A stretch of DNA of 64,000 nucleotides. Origin: Oscillatoria acuminata PCC 6304 (GTDB lineage Bacteria > Cyanobacteriota > Cyanobacteriia > Cyanobacteriales > Laspinemataceae). Where the stretch lies: positions 992,001 to 1,056,000 of the forward strand of contig NC_019693.1 in the NCBI RefSeq assembly GCF_000317105.1, read 5' to 3'. Numbering within the stretch: position 1 is the first letter of the stretch; every line of letters begins with the position of its first letter. Both the position numbers and the translations under genes were made by a program. The notes under the pieces are model-generated. The model was not told where the DNA came from, made no database searches, and worked only from the letters and a program-made list of their open reading frames with translations. Shown here piece by piece: positions 18,578 through 29,015 of the stretch.

Positions 18578-19858
18578 CTAAGCGGCGAGAACTGGGGCAC
18601 TCATCGGAACAACGGGTTCCGAGAGGAGTTGGTTATAAACGAGGGCGAGTCGATTGGCGACACTCTCCCAGCTAAAGGCTAATTCTACTCGCAGGCAACC
18701 GGAACCTCCGAGTTCATCGCGCCATTCGGGGTTGCTGAGGATCCGGTCGATCGCCACTGCAAAGGCCCGTTCATCTTTCGGAGGGGCCAAGAGTCCGGTG
18801 ATTTCCGGGACGACGGTGAATTTTAATCCACCCACATCGGAGGCAACGACGGGAGTCCGACTTGCCATTGCTTCGATCGCCACTAATCCAAAAGGTTCAT
18901 AGTGACTGGGGACGACACAGACATCGGCGGCAGCATAGTACAGATGCAGGTTGGTTTTGCCTAACTGTCCGGGGAAGGTGGTAATGTCATCAATTCCCAG
19001 TTCTTTGACGATGCCATGAATGCGATCGCGTTCGATGCCATCACTCTGTCCGGGACGATAACCGCCTCCGATAATCAGTTGCAGCTTGTCGCGATCGCTC
19101 TCTAATAAGCTCGATTGTCCCACGGCACGAACCAAAGTCTCGATTCCTTTCCGGCGATCGAACCGACCCACATAAAGCACCACTTTCGCATCAGGTTTAA
19201 TCCCTAATTCTGCTCGCGCTTCGGCCCGAGTGACACTGCCAAATCGGTTGATATCCGTCCCACAGGGAATCACTTCAATTTCCCCTTTTGTGGAGACGAG
19301 TTTCCTCATGTGCTGTTGTTCTTGGGGACTGGTGGCAATGATGCGATCGGCTGTTTCCAAACAGGCTTTTTCCGTTGCCAGTCGGGTGGTGGCGATCGCC
19401 GGTTTATCCGTGACGGATTGATACTTAACCGCACCTAGGGAATGATAGGTATGCACCAGTCGCAGCGGTTGATGCTTGGATAGTTCCATTCCCACCCAAG
19501 AAGATAACCAGTAATGGCTATGAATCAGGGAATATTGAATACCTTCTCTGCTTTGGAATTCCTGGAACGCTTTGACAAACTCAGGCAGGTATCCAAATAT
19601 TTTATCTCGACCAATAAACTTAGCGGGTCCTGCACTTAGGCGGATAGTTCGACAATCGGGATGGTGATTCACAATTGCCGCTTGTTCGGGATGATTTCGG
19701 CGGGTAAACATATCTACCTTCCATCCGAGTTGGGCAAGGGCCAAGCCGACTTGGAGAACGTAAACGTTTTGGCCTCCGGCCTCTTCCTTACCGATTTCTG
19801 CGGCGGGGTCGCCCGTAACAGAAATTAAAGCAATCCGATTTTTGTTTAGGTTTAGCAT
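18578..19858 (-). CDS. GT4 glycosyltransferase, sucrose-phosphate-synthase-like
   Basis: This 426-aa protein is a GT-B fold family 4 glycosyltransferase. It opens MLNLNKNRIALISVTGDP, then EEAGGQNVYVLQVGLALAQLGWKVDMFTRR, the acceptor-side signature shared by sucrose synthase, sucrose-phosphate synthase and MshA-like enzymes. The C-terminal donor domain has YVGRFDRRKGIETLV and PSHYEPFGLVAIEAMA (E...E motif). No phosphatase domain is attached. The substrate is probably a sugar nucleotide but is not certain. The frame extends upstream to 19942, but 19858 matches the family start. Confidence 0.85.
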   Translation of the reverse strand: MLNLNKNRIALISVTGDPAAEIGKEEAGGQNVYVLQVGLALAQLGWKVDMFTRRNHPEQAAIVNHHPDCRTIRLSAGPAKFIGRDKIFGYLPEFVKAFQEFQSREGIQYSLIHSHYWLSSWVGMELSKHQPLRLVHTYHSLGAVKYQSVTDKPAIATTRLATEKACLETADRIIATSPQEQQHMRKLVSTKGEIEVIPCGTDINRFGSVTRAEARAELGIKPDAKVVLYVGRFDRRKGIETLVRAVGQSSLLESDRDKLQLIIGGGYRPGQSDGIERDRIHGIVKELGIDDITTFPGQLGKTNLHLYYAAADVCVVPSHYEPFGLVAIEAMASRTPVVASDVGGLKFTVVPEITGLLAPPKDERAFAVAIDRILSNPEWRDELGGSGCLRVELAFSWESVANRLALVYNQLLSEPVVPMSAPVLAA

Positions 19859-20617
19859 AACTTTGATCTTCACCTCATGCCTTGTTAGCTTGCTGAATTG
19901 CTCAATGGGTTTCATGCCATGAAGCTCAGACAAACCGAACAAATTACTCGTCTAAGGACACTAATGAGATCGCGCAAATGAATAAAGTTTACCGATCTTT
20001 CAGTCTCGTCTCAAGGCCGACGGGGTTAGCTGATGGGCGAGGATTGAGAGATATCCCTTTTCTAGGTTTAGAAAATAAGCCCCTGACTGGGTTCCCCCGC
20101 TTCAGTTGTTGGATAGGATTAGCAAAATTTATCCCAGACATTAAACCGGGTTATGCAAACCCCCAACTGAATTAGGCTGACTTATTGAACTACTGGTAAT
20201 ATAACCTACTCCCGGTTAAATTTTCCATCTCTCGAAAGATGTATTTGTTGTGGTCGCAAATCGGTGGACGCCATCTATCTAAAGGTAGATGTTTTTATCT
20301 ATCTTTAGATATAGATTTTGGAATTTTTGGGGAAAACCTCGGAGATTAGGGTCCAGACGGTGGCCAGATGAGGGATGCTTTTTTTCGGGGAAAATGAGCC
20401 GGATTGGGGAGGTTCCCCCAGGGTTGCAGTTGGGGGGGACATGGGTGCAATTCTCCGAAAGCGGTTGAGGATCTTGATATGTTTGTCGCAACAAAACGGA
20501 TGACAAGACCTGGGAATGGAGCGCCTTTAAATTGCGATCGCCATTTCCTGGCATTTCCTTGTCTAGAAGTGCAGGGGTGTGATATATTAATTGATTGTGC
20601 CGAATTAATGGAAGTCC
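19859..20617. other. Long leader region upstream of rpmI, no gene
   Basis: This 759-bp region separates the divergent GT4 and rpmI genes. Minus-strand frames here are shadows. It contains hairpins CATCTA/TAGATG (20272-20291) and CCCCCA/TGGGGG (20415-20436). A long structured leader before rpmI-rplT would fit L20-type autoregulation, but no specific L20-binding motif could be confirmed by eye. Confidence 0.4.
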
Positions 20618-20815
20618 ATGCCTAAACTGAAAACCAGAAAGGCTGCTGCCAAGCGCTTTAGAGCCACAGGCAGTGGTAAGATCAAGCGTCGGAAAGCCTA
20701 CAAAAGCCACTTACTCGAACACAAATCGGCTGCTCGCAGAAATCGGTTGTCCAAGAGCGCCCTTGTCAGCGAGCAGGATGAAAAAAACGTGCATTTAATG
20801 ATGCCGTATTTGTAA
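20618..20815 (+). CDS. rpmI: 50S ribosomal protein L35
   Basis: This 65-aa basic ribosomal protein opens [25 protein letters not shown], the L35 signature, and continues [19 protein letters not shown]. It is a component of the large subunit. It is followed after 161 bp by rplT on the same strand, the standard rpmI-rplT order (infC is not beside it here). Length and sequence are normal. Confidence 0.98.
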   Translation: MPKLKTRKAAAKRFRATGSGKIKRRKAYKSHLLEHKSAARRNRLSKSALVSEQDEKNVHLMMPYL

Positions 20816-20976
20816 AAAGCTAGAAGCTCGATTTGTGACGACAGAAGCCAGATAGCTTCACACCCCCAAAGGTCGGATTATCTCTGGCTTCCTAGTCCGG
20901 TAGCGGGGGTAAAACCCCTCTCCAATCGAGGGAATGGATTGATTGCTCAGATTTGTACAAATAAAGGAAAGTAACC

Positions 20977-21333
20977 ATGACACGGGTAAAACGCGGGAAC
21001 GTTGCACGCAACCGCCGCAAAAAGATACTGAAAATGGCCAAGGGATTTCGGGGTTCGCACTCGAAACTGTTCCGGACAGCCAATCAGCAGGTGATGAAAG
21101 CCCTGCGGAATTCCTATCGCGATCGCCGCAATCGGAAGCGTGATTTTCGCCGTCTGTGGATCGCCCGGATTAACGCCGCCTCTCGGATGCATGGCATGAG
21201 CTACAGTCAATTAATTGGCAATCTCAAGAAAGCCAATATTCAGCTCAACCGCAAGATGCTCTCTCAAATGGCAATTTTGGACCCGGCGAGTTTTGCCAAA
21301 GTTGTAGAACTGGCCGCTCAAGCCAAAGCATAA
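20977..21333 (+). CDS. rplT: 50S ribosomal protein L20
   Basis: This 118-aa protein is ribosomal protein L20: [33 protein letters not shown] is the RNA-binding basic extension and [19 protein letters not shown] the globular core. L20 is an early 23S assembly protein and autoregulates its operon in several bacteria. AAAGGAAAG lies before the ATG. The next gene starts on the base after its stop codon, so they may be translationally coupled. Confidence 0.98.
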   Translation: MTRVKRGNVARNRRKKILKMAKGFRGSHSKLFRTANQQVMKALRNSYRDRRNRKRDFRRLWIARINAASRMHGMSYSQLIGNLKKANIQLNRKMLSQMAILDPASFAKVVELAAQAKA

Positions 21334-22149
21334 ATGATGATGCAGCCAGAGGGCAAAAGGATCAAGGGTTTTTTGCTTGTTGTTGCCTTTTGCCTTTGGC
21401 CCTGGGGCCAAGTTGTCCAGGGGGCGGAATTCGCCGAAATTCAGCAACGGGGTCAACTGATTGTGGCGGTGAAGGATAATGTCCGCCCAATGGGTTTTAC
21501 AGAGGGCAGCGGCAATTTGCAAGGCTTTGAAATTGATATTGCACGACGGTTAGCCCAGGAGTTGCTGGGGAGTTCGGAAGCAGTGGAACTGGTCCCGGTG
21601 GAGAATCGCGATCGCCTTGCGGTGGTGATGTCGGGTCAAGTGGATCTGGCGATCGCCCGAGTGACGGCAACGCCATCGCGATCGCGGGTGGTTTATTTCA
21701 GCCGGCCCTACTACCTAGATGGGGCCAAAATTATCACCCGAGACCCCTCAATTCGGCAACTCTCGGACCTAGCGGGTCAAGCAGTCGCCGTTCTGAATGC
21801 CTCCAGTACCATTCCCCTGTTGGAATTTCGACTTCCTCAAGCCCAGTTAGTCCCTGTAGACTCTTACCAAGAGGCGCAACGGCTAATCGAATCCGGTTCC
21901 GTCCGTGCCTTCGCTGCTGATGCCAGTATTTTGACCGGGTGGGTACAGCAATATCCCCAATACAGACTGCTGCCAGTCCAGTTGTCTACTCAACCTCTGG
22001 CAGTGGTGATGCCAAAAGGATTGCAATATGCCCAACTGCACTCCCGAGTCAATCAGGCGATCGCCCAGTGGCATCAGGAAGGCTGGTTACAAGAACGGGC
22101 CGAATACTGGGGTTTACCTGTGGTGGAAGTCACCCCGGCTCGCCCCTAG
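21334..22149 (+). CDS. Amino-acid ABC transporter substrate-binding protein family
   Basis: This is a 271-aa periplasmic-binding-protein-like (SBP_bac_3) protein. A signal peptide (KGFLLVVAFCLWPWGQVVQGA) precedes the mature start near EFAEIQQRGQLIVAVKDNVRPMGF. The family phrases LQGFEIDIARRLAQELLG, SGQVDLAIARVTATPSRSRVVYFSRPYY and LAGQAVAVLNASS are all present. It would bind an amino acid in the periplasm. No permease or ATPase gene lies nearby. Its ATG directly abuts the rplT stop, an odd pairing of functions. Confidence 0.88.
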   Translation: MMMQPEGKRIKGFLLVVAFCLWPWGQVVQGAEFAEIQQRGQLIVAVKDNVRPMGFTEGSGNLQGFEIDIARRLAQELLGSSEAVELVPVENRDRLAVVMSGQVDLAIARVTATPSRSRVVYFSRPYYLDGAKIITRDPSIRQLSDLAGQAVAVLNASSTIPLLEFRLPQAQLVPVDSYQEAQRLIESGSVRAFAADASILTGWVQQYPQYRLLPVQLSTQPLAVVMPKGLQYAQLHSRVNQAIAQWHQEGWLQERAEYWGLPVVEVTPARP

Positions 22150-22246
22150 GGTGAGGGTCAAGACCTCATCCCTGAGCAATCCAGATAATCAAAATAAACA
22201 AGATAATCAAAATTGTAGGACAGTTTAATCAGTTAATTTAAACGGC

Positions 22247-22786
22247 ATGGATACCTATAACTCTCTTCCCCTTCTTTACCTCTCGATTTTGCTGGGATTA
22301 CTCGCAGTTGCGGCTTGGGCAGTGGTGCGCCAAGTCCTCAGAACTCGCAAGATCGAACTGAACCTTTCTCGGTTACAACAGACCCTTTCCAAAGACAAAG
22401 GAACCGCCGAAGAATATTATGAACTCGGCAGTATTTATTTGGATAAGCAACTCTATACCCAAGCCCTTGTTCAGTTCCAAAAGGCTTTAAAATGTAAAGC
22501 CCCCATTGATGAGGAAAGTAGAGCGCTCATCTATAATGCTTTAGGGTATAGCTATGCTTCATTAGAGCAGTATGACTTAGGGATTCGGCAATATAAAGAC
22601 GCCTTAAAGTTTAATCCAGAATATGTTACCGCCTGGAATAATCTCGGGTTTGCTTATGATCGCAAAGGGTTAACCGCTCAGGCTTTAGAAGCCTACGAAA
22701 AAGCCCAGGAACTCGACCCGAACAATAAAACCGCCACTAAACGAGTGGCTTCCCTTCGCAAACGACTGCCCACAGCAACCTCATAA
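22247..22786 (+). CDS. ycf37: TPR protein, Ycf37-like photosystem I assembly factor
   Basis: This 179-aa protein has one N-terminal membrane helix (LLYLSILLGLLAVAAWAVVRQVL) followed by three tetratricopeptide repeats from about residue 55 (AEEYYELGSIYLDKQLYTQALVQFQKAL; YNALGYSYASLEQYDLGIRQYKDAL; AWNNLGFAYDRKGLTAQALEAYEKA). This is the layout of Ycf37, a thylakoid protein that helps assemble or stabilise photosystem I. The family call rests on architecture and overall resemblance. The gene is monocistronic. Confidence 0.85.
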   Translation: MDTYNSLPLLYLSILLGLLAVAAWAVVRQVLRTRKIELNLSRLQQTLSKDKGTAEEYYELGSIYLDKQLYTQALVQFQKALKCKAPIDEESRALIYNALGYSYASLEQYDLGIRQYKDALKFNPEYVTAWNNLGFAYDRKGLTAQALEAYEKAQELDPNNKTATKRVASLRKRLPTATS

Positions 22787-23073
22787 ACGCGGCTCAGTCT
22801 AGGGTTAGAGGGCAGAGGGGGAACGCTCCCTCTGTCCCCTCTGTGGCTAATTCTTCCCGGCTGATTCTTGGGGTATTTGGGGCGTTACTGGGGGATTCAC
22901 CGGACTAAAGAGGGGTCACCCCAAGGTGAAATATATTCTTTTATAAAAAAAAACGAGACTGTAGAAGGTGTCCTAGAAAAAAAGGGTACGTTATGATCGC
23001 AACAAGCCCCGTCTCAACCAGTCCCCGTTAAGGGGAGAGATGATATAACCTTGCTCGGTTTGGAGAATCATTC

Positions 23074-23475
23074 ATGACCAACGTACCATCAAATCAGAAC
23101 CCCCTGTACCGGAATGCCCTGGAACCTCTGGTTCTTGAGGAATCACAACGGCAATTGCAGCAACTCCCGCCGAAAATGCTGGGGTCTCTCAAGCCTGAGC
23201 GAGTTTTAGCTCAGGTTGTAGCTTATGCCTTGAATCGACTCCCGGGTTTGTATGCCACGAGCGATCGCGGGTGGCAATTTCAACAACATCAGGCTCAAAA
23301 ATTAAGACCCCAAATTGTGATGGCGGTCCGCCAAGGATTTGCTGCGGTTCAACGGGATCCGCTGACTCCAGTTTGGAATGATGCTCCGGAACCGGAACCG
23401 GAAGCCTCTGATACCAATGAGAGGCGTGCACAGGCTAGACGTCGGATTGCCTCATACCGCTCTTTTAAGGGGTAA
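23074..23475 (+). CDS. ComFB family protein
   Basis: This 133-aa protein belongs to the late-competence ComFB family: YRNALEPLVLEESQRQLQQLPPKM and PERVLAQVVAYALNRLPGLYATSDRGW are typical. Cyanobacterial ComFB proteins have been described as cyclic dinucleotide receptors; whether this one binds c-di-GMP or c-di-AMP is inferred. A short proline/glutamate-rich linker (PEPEPEA) and a basic tail (RRAQARRRIASYR) follow the domain. It is monocistronic. Confidence 0.82.
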   Translation: MTNVPSNQNPLYRNALEPLVLEESQRQLQQLPPKMLGSLKPERVLAQVVAYALNRLPGLYATSDRGWQFQQHQAQKLRPQIVMAVRQGFAAVQRDPLTPVWNDAPEPEPEASDTNERRAQARRRIASYRSFKG

Positions 23476-24155
23476 AATTGGGGGCGATCGCACCGAAAAC
23501 TTCAATTCGATTTTTTAACATCAGAAATTTTCAGCGCCAGTGGACAAAGGAAATATTTGTTCAGGAAACAATCAAGATATTGGGGAGTGAGAATTGCGTG
23601 GCGATCGCGCCTTGGTCCATCCCTGAGTATGGGATTAACAATTCGTGATCATGACTCATTAAATTGATTCTTTAATTAAGCTGAAATGACTCTGGCCAAC
23701 ACCGGATCAATTTTGTGGTGCATCGGATCCGGCACTCACCCTGTTTTCCCTGCGGGTAATTCAGACCCGCAGACCCATTCAGGATTCTCTCCCCTTCATC
23801 CCAAACTCTTGATCCTATCCGGTGGAGTTAAAAACTGAGTAGAACCCTTAAATAAATTCTATCCAAAGATAGAGAAGCGCAGGGCAATTCCCACGATAGT
23901 TATGTGGTATTATAACATATAAAGAAGGTCAGAATTTTCGGCTGCGATCGGGACGGGAAAACCCCTTTTAATTCTAAACTCGGGGTCAGATGGATAAAGC
24001 AGTGGATAAAAATTTAGAGTGGCTCTTAGAAATTCATCCGAGCGGAGAGTTTAGCTCAAAATAGCCTAAATCATCCCCTGACTCCTCGGAATCGACCTCA
24101 AAAGTCAGTCCAAAAATGTCAGGCCAACCCATCATCATACACAGAAAAAGCACTC
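23476..24155. other. Intergenic region, at most a tiny ORF
   Basis: No convincing gene lies between comFB and the histidine kinase. A 24-codon frame begins ATG at 23990 (MDKAVDKNLEWLLEIHPSG) within the presumed leader of the kinase gene; it could be an upstream ORF or chance. Confidence 0.35.
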
Positions 24156-26792
24156 ATGAGATCGGACCTATCCTGGAAATCGGCAGGCTCGCGCCGGACA
24201 TGGATCCCGTATTTCGTGTTGGTCGTAACGTTGCTGCTGACTGCCCTGGCCTCCTATACGGTTGATCGAACTTCCAAATCTAAAGAGCGGTTACGGTTCC
24301 AGAATGCAATCGAACGGACGACTGACAGCATTGAGAAGCGGCTAGACACTTACCTGGCCTTGCTGCGTGCGGGAAGGGGATTATTTGCAGCGAATCAGAC
24401 CGTGAGTCGCGAGCAATTCCATCAATTTATTTATAATTTGGAACTCCCCGAACGGTATCCGGGAATCCAGGGAATTGGTTTTTCCGTGCGAGTCAATCCG
24501 GAAGAAACCGAGAGGATCCTGGCGGAAATCCAAACCTACAATCCAGGGCGTTTGGCGATTACCCCTGACTATGAGCGATCGGAATATCATGCGATTTTAT
24601 ATATCGAACCTTTAGATGCCCGGAACCGAGGGGCGCTCGGTTTCGATATGTTCAGTGAACCCGTGCGGCGGGCGGCAATGGAACGGGCGCGGGATACTGG
24701 GGTGGCGGCGGCATCTGGTCCGGTGACCTTGGTGCAGGAGGTTGAAAAATACAAACAGGCAGGATTTCTGATTTATCTGCCAATTTATCGCACGGGGGTG
24801 ATCCCTCAGAGCGTGGATGAGCGGCGATCGCAATTGTGGGGTTTTATCTACAGTCCCTTTCGTGTCGATAATCTCCTCAGGGGAATTTTCGCCAAGGAAC
24901 AATATCCCACGGTAGATTTTGAAATTTATGATGGGAGTCAGCTGACCCCAGAATTACTGCTGCATTCCTCCCACGAATTCCAAGGGAGAAATAGCCAATC
25001 TCATCGCCCCACATTTCGATCAATGCGAACCTTGGATGTGGCGGGACGAACCTGGACGATCGCCTTTGCCTCCACCCCAGAATTCGACCAACTCTCCGGT
25101 AGAAATCTGGTTCCCTATATCTGCGGCAGTGGACTGCTCATCGCTTCTATCTTATTTCTCCTGACGCGATCGCAAGCCCAAGCCCGTTATGCAGCCGAAC
25201 GAGTCGCGATGCAACTGCGCGCCTCCCAAACTGCTCTGAATGAAAGCGAGTTGCGACTACGCCGCCTCGTGGATGCCAATATTATCGGCATCATCATCCA
25301 CGATACCCAAGGCATTATTGTCGAAGCTAATGATGCCTTTCTCAACCTCTTGGGATACTCTAATACGGCTCTGTCCCAAGTGAATTGGTGGGACATTACC
25401 CCCTTGGAATATCGCCCTGCCGATGAAGAGGCGATCGCTGAAATGAAAGCCACCGGGTCTCATCCTCCCTTCGAGAAAGAATATCTCCGCAAAGATGGCA
25501 CCCGCGTTCCCGTCCTCCAAGGCACCGCCTATTTGGGCGGGACCGCCGAATTGGCGGTTAGTTTTGTCCTCGACTTGAGCGAAAATAAACAAGCCCAGCT
25601 TTCTCTGAAAAATTCTGAAACCCGTTTCCGGACCTTAATTGAGCAGTCTCCCTTAAGCACCCAAATTCTCTCCCCCCAGGGTCTGACCCTCCAGGTAAAC
25701 CGCTCCTGGGAACAACTCTGGGGCATTACCTTAGCAGAACTGGGAGATTACAATATTCTCCAGGATCAGCAACTCGTGGAAAAAGGCATCATGCCTTATA
25801 TCAAAAAAGCCTTCGAGGGAGAAGGGGTCGCGATTCCACCTGTCCTCTATGAACTCCATAAAACCTTACCCGAGACTGTTCCAGATTCCACCAAGGAGCA
25901 TTGGGTTCAAGCCTATATGTATCCTGTCAAGGATCGCGACGGCAATATTCGCGAACTGGTGATCATCCATGAAGATATTACGGAACGCCAGAATTTAGAG
26001 GCACAATTGGCAGCAAGGGCCGAACAACTCGCCCAAGCTAATCGGATGAAAGACGAGTTCTTATCGACCTTATCTCATGAATTGCGAACTCCTCTGAATT
26101 CTATGCTGGGGTGGAGTCAGTTGTTGCAAATGCGAAAATTAGATCTGACTACCACTGGACGAGCACTCGAAAGCATCGAGCGCAATACCAAGGCCCTGAC
26201 TCAATTGATTGAGGATTTGTTGGATGTTTCGCGGATGATGACGGGTCAGTTTCGGATTCAAGTGCGTCCCGTAGACTTGACGGAACCGATTGAAAATGCG
26301 ATCGCCTCGGTGCAACCGGCAGCCGATGCTAAAAAAATTTCCATTTGCGCGGCTTTTGCGCCAGAAGTCACCGTGGTTTCAGGAGATCCAGCCCGCTTAC
26401 AGCAATTGGTGTGGAATCTGCTGTCTAATGCCATTAAGTTTACGGGCACCGGGGGACGAGTGGATGTGGTTTTAGAAGGCGATCGCACGAAAGCTCAAAT
26501 CATCATTCGGGACACGGGTTCAGGGATTGCGCCGGAGTTTGTACCCTATTTATTTGAACGATTTCGTCAAGCCGATAGTGCAATTACCCGATCGCATGGG
26601 GGTTTAGGCATGGGATTGGCGATCGTCCGTCATTTAGTCGAACTCCACGGGGGCACGATCGCCGCTGAAAGTCCCGGACTCGGACAAGGTGCTACCTTTA
26701 TGGTCACCCTCCCCAAAGAGGCGATCGCGCCTTCCCAGAGTCAAACAGAGGGCCTGCCTGGGGAAAATTTCCGGACCTCCGACGGCTTCTAA
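24156..26792 (+). CDS. CHASE-PAS-PAS sensor histidine kinase
   Basis: This is an 878-aa membrane sensor kinase. TM1 is at about 17-37 (WIPYFVLVVTLLLTALASY). The extracytoplasmic CHASE domain spans about 75-290 (LPERYPGIQGIGFSVRV, ARDTGVAAASGPVTL). TM2 lies at about 322-342. Two PAS domains follow (about 366-480 and 487-610), then HisKA with H641 in LSTLSHELRTPLN, and HATPase with NLLSNAIKF, DTGSGI and GGLGMGLAI. It phosphorylates an unknown response regulator; none is adjacent in the same operon. Confidence 0.92.
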   Translation: MRSDLSWKSAGSRRTWIPYFVLVVTLLLTALASYTVDRTSKSKERLRFQNAIERTTDSIEKRLDTYLALLRAGRGLFAANQTVSREQFHQFIYNLELPERYPGIQGIGFSVRVNPEETERILAEIQTYNPGRLAITPDYERSEYHAILYIEPLDARNRGALGFDMFSEPVRRAAMERARDTGVAAASGPVTLVQEVEKYKQAGFLIYLPIYRTGVIPQSVDERRSQLWGFIYSPFRVDNLLRGIFAKEQYPTVDFEIYDGSQLTPELLLHSSHEFQGRNSQSHRPTFRSMRTLDVAGRTWTIAFASTPEFDQLSGRNLVPYICGSGLLIASILFLLTRSQAQARYAAERVAMQLRASQTALNESELRLRRLVDANIIGIIIHDTQGIIVEANDAFLNLLGYSNTALSQVNWWDITPLEYRPADEEAIAEMKATGSHPPFEKEYLRKDGTRVPVLQGTAYLGGTAELAVSFVLDLSENKQAQLSLKNSETRFRTLIEQSPLSTQILSPQGLTLQVNRSWEQLWGITLAELGDYNILQDQQLVEKGIMPYIKKAFEGEGVAIPPVLYELHKTLPETVPDSTKEHWVQAYMYPVKDRDGNIRELVIIHEDITERQNLEAQLAARAEQLAQANRMKDEFLSTLSHELRTPLNSMLGWSQLLQMRKLDLTTTGRALESIERNTKALTQLIEDLLDVSRMMTGQFRIQVRPVDLTEPIENAIASVQPAADAKKISICAAFAPEVTVVSGDPARLQQLVWNLLSNAIKFTGTGGRVDVVLEGDRTKAQIIIRDTGSGIAPEFVPYLFERFRQADSAITRSHGGLGMGLAIVRHLVELHGGTIAAESPGLGQGATFMVTLPKEAIAPSQSQTEGLPGENFRTSDGF

Positions 26793-26840
26793 GGGAACTC
26801 CAAAAAATAAAATCTCCAAAACGTTCGTAGTGACTGTCAA

Positions 26841-26894
26841 TGTAGGGGCGCAATGCGCAGGCCCTCCGGAGGGCCTGCGCATTGCGCCCCTACA
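26841..26894. repeat. 54-bp perfect palindrome
   Basis: The sequence from TGTAGGGGCGCAATGCGCAG to its mirror end CTGCGCATTGCGCCCCTACA is self-complementary across all 54 bases, centred at 26867/26868. It lies just after the histidine kinase gene, could act as a terminator, and shares the GTAGGGGCG edge with the smaller palindromes near 634. Confidence 0.85.
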
Positions 26895-26979
26895 GATACC
26901 TTCCTTGGCCTGCACATTTACTCCGACAGATACCTTCCTTTCAGTTGAACGGTTGGATGATTTATATTTTGCAATCCCC

Positions 26980-28209
26980 TTAACGCAAGACCAAAATCAC
27001 CGTTTGCAATAACCCGATCGCCACCCCGAGGATGCCACCTAAATTGACGATCGCCTGCAATTCACTTTTGACAATGCCTTGAATCGCGCTTTCCAGTTCT
27101 TCTGCTGAGGTATTCCGCACCCGTTCCACAATCACGCGATCGATATTCATAATCGGAATCGCTTTGGCAACCAGGACTTCTAAATCTCGTTCCAAATACC
27201 GCTCTAAAATTAACGCTAATTCTTTGCTGACTAATCCTAACGAGGCATTCACCACGGAAGAGGCTTGGAGACGCTTAAGAATTAAGTTTGCCACACTTTC
27301 CCAGTTGACCGAATGAGTCAACCCCTGAATTAAATCCCCCCCGCGCGTTTGAACATAGGTCCGGATACTTTCTTTGAGGGTTTTTCTGAGTTGGCGAACC
27401 GTAGAGACTGGTAAATTTTGCAGGGAAACATTATGCAACCATTCCTGCAACCGAGCTCGGACGCCCAAGGTTTTGATTAATTCCGCAATTCGAGCATTGG
27501 CATCTTCTTTCTCATCTAGGCAAAAGGTCCGCAGACGGGTGAGGGTATTGCGCAACCCCAGTAAATTGGCAACCACCCAGTAGGTTCCGCTACTTTTTTC
27601 GCGAAACCCTTCATCAATGGCGGTAATATTGCGATCGGTCAGAAAATCAACCAAGGTTTGCCGAATCACTTCCGGAGACAGAACTGCTGTGAGTAACCAG
27701 TCTGACAGTTGTTGGGCTTGATTTTCAGTTAATTGAAACTCCAGCAGCACCAGGTCGAAAATTTGGTTAATCTGGGGTTCTAGGAAATCTTCCTGTCTCG
27801 CTAGAACTCGAATCATCCGGGGGAAGGATTCTCCCAACAAATCCCGCAGGATACCCGAGAGGATTTTAGCGGTTTTCTGCTCCGTATCGGATTTGAGTTG
27901 GGTGAGTGCCAATTCCAGTAACCAGAGAATTGCTGCCTGGATTCGTTCGGTTTCCAGCAGTCGTTTCGCCAACTTTTGCAACTCCGTTGGCGTTAGCAGG
28001 GACCCCATAATTGTATCGGCAATCCGTTCGGCTAATCGTTCCTGGTTGCGGGGAATCAAACCCGGGGTAAACGGAACGCGCCGTCCCTTGAAAGAATAGG
28101 CACGGTAGGGACGGAATAGCATTTTGATGGCTAAATCGTTGGTGAAATAACCAATAATTCCCCCGGCGATCGGGGGTAAAAAGTAAGGCCAAAGAGACAA
28201 GAGATCCAT
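26980..28209 (-). CDS. DUF445 family membrane protein
   Basis: This 409-aa protein belongs to DUF445 (YheB-like). The N-terminal helix [26 protein letters not shown] and the following 'RPYRAY...[15 protein letters not shown]' are the family signature. A second hydrophobic segment lies at the C-terminus ([20 protein letters not shown]), with a long helical soluble part between. The function is unknown. The frame opens at a TTG at 28215, but ATG 28209 (MDLLSLWP) is the better start. It is upstream of nothing obvious on its strand. Confidence 0.85.
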   Translation of the reverse strand: MDLLSLWPYFLPPIAGGIIGYFTNDLAIKMLFRPYRAYSFKGRRVPFTPGLIPRNQERLAERIADTIMGSLLTPTELQKLAKRLLETERIQAAILWLLELALTQLKSDTEQKTAKILSGILRDLLGESFPRMIRVLARQEDFLEPQINQIFDLVLLEFQLTENQAQQLSDWLLTAVLSPEVIRQTLVDFLTDRNITAIDEGFREKSSGTYWVVANLLGLRNTLTRLRTFCLDEKEDANARIAELIKTLGVRARLQEWLHNVSLQNLPVSTVRQLRKTLKESIRTYVQTRGGDLIQGLTHSVNWESVANLILKRLQASSVVNASLGLVSKELALILERYLERDLEVLVAKAIPIMNIDRVIVERVRNTSAEELESAIQGIVKSELQAIVNLGGILGVAIGLLQTVILVLR

Positions 28210-28286
28210 TCGCAATTCAGCGTTTCCTCGTTAAGCATCGCGGGTTAACGGGTAACGGTGAACGGTTAACCCCTCCTCCTCAACAC

Positions 28287-29015
28287 TCAACTGAGACGTT
28301 TAGTGACGACTAATACTCCCATGATGCCACCTGCAATGGGGTAATGTGTGGCTTGGGCGAATCCGGCTTGGTGTGCCAGACGGATTTGTTCGGGTCCTTG
28401 GGGGAATTTTTCTAGACTGGGGAGGATGTAGGCATATTCATCCTGGAGTCCATTGGCGGTGGCAACGGGGACGACGATGGTTTGAAGTATCCACTGCTGA
28501 ACAGCGTTGAGGGTGGGATTGTTGGGGCGATGGAAGTCCAGAATGGCGGCGGTTGCACCGGGTTTAAGGACGCGATGGAGTTCCCGCAGACTGCGTGGGA
28601 TATCGGTGACGTTCCGCAATCCATATCCCATTGTTGCGGCATCAAAAAAGTTGTCGGCAAAGGGGAGATGGAGGGCGTCTGCTTCGATCCAGTGGAGGGT
28701 TAGGGGGGGATAATGGGTTTCCCCTCGCTGACGGGCGATTTCCAGTTGAGCACAGGAGAAATCCACGCCGAATACCTGTCCGGTGTTGCCGACTCGTTCC
28801 CCCAGCAATTGGGCGAGGTCCCCACTGCCACAGCAGAGATCTAAGCAGGTATCACCGGATGAGGCTTGACTCCATTTGACGGTCATCAATTTCCAGATCC
28901 GGTGTTGTCCTAGACTTAACCAATCGTTGAGGCGATCGTAAACGGGGGCTATGCGGTTAAAGAGGGTTTGAATGCGACTGGCATCTGGGGTTGTTTCAAC
29001 AGCAGGAGGGGTCAT
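28287..29015 (-). CDS. menG: 2-phytyl-1,4-naphthoquinone methyltransferase (MenG/UbiE family)
   Basis: This 242-aa SAM-dependent methyltransferase belongs to the UbiE/MenG family. In cyanobacteria it catalyses the final methylation of phylloquinone, the photosystem I A1 cofactor. Visible motifs are [24 protein letters not shown], motif I [14 protein letters not shown], and [26 protein letters not shown]-like. ATG 29015 overlaps the stop of the upstream regulator gene by four bases (ATGA), so I prefer it to the frame start at 29033. Confidence 0.93.
   Translation of the reverse strand: [242 protein letters not shown]

Noticed and set aside
20279-20710. 143-codon minus-strand ORF upstream of rpmI
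   Set aside because: It overlaps rpmI in antisense and has no recognisable domain or ribosome binding site.
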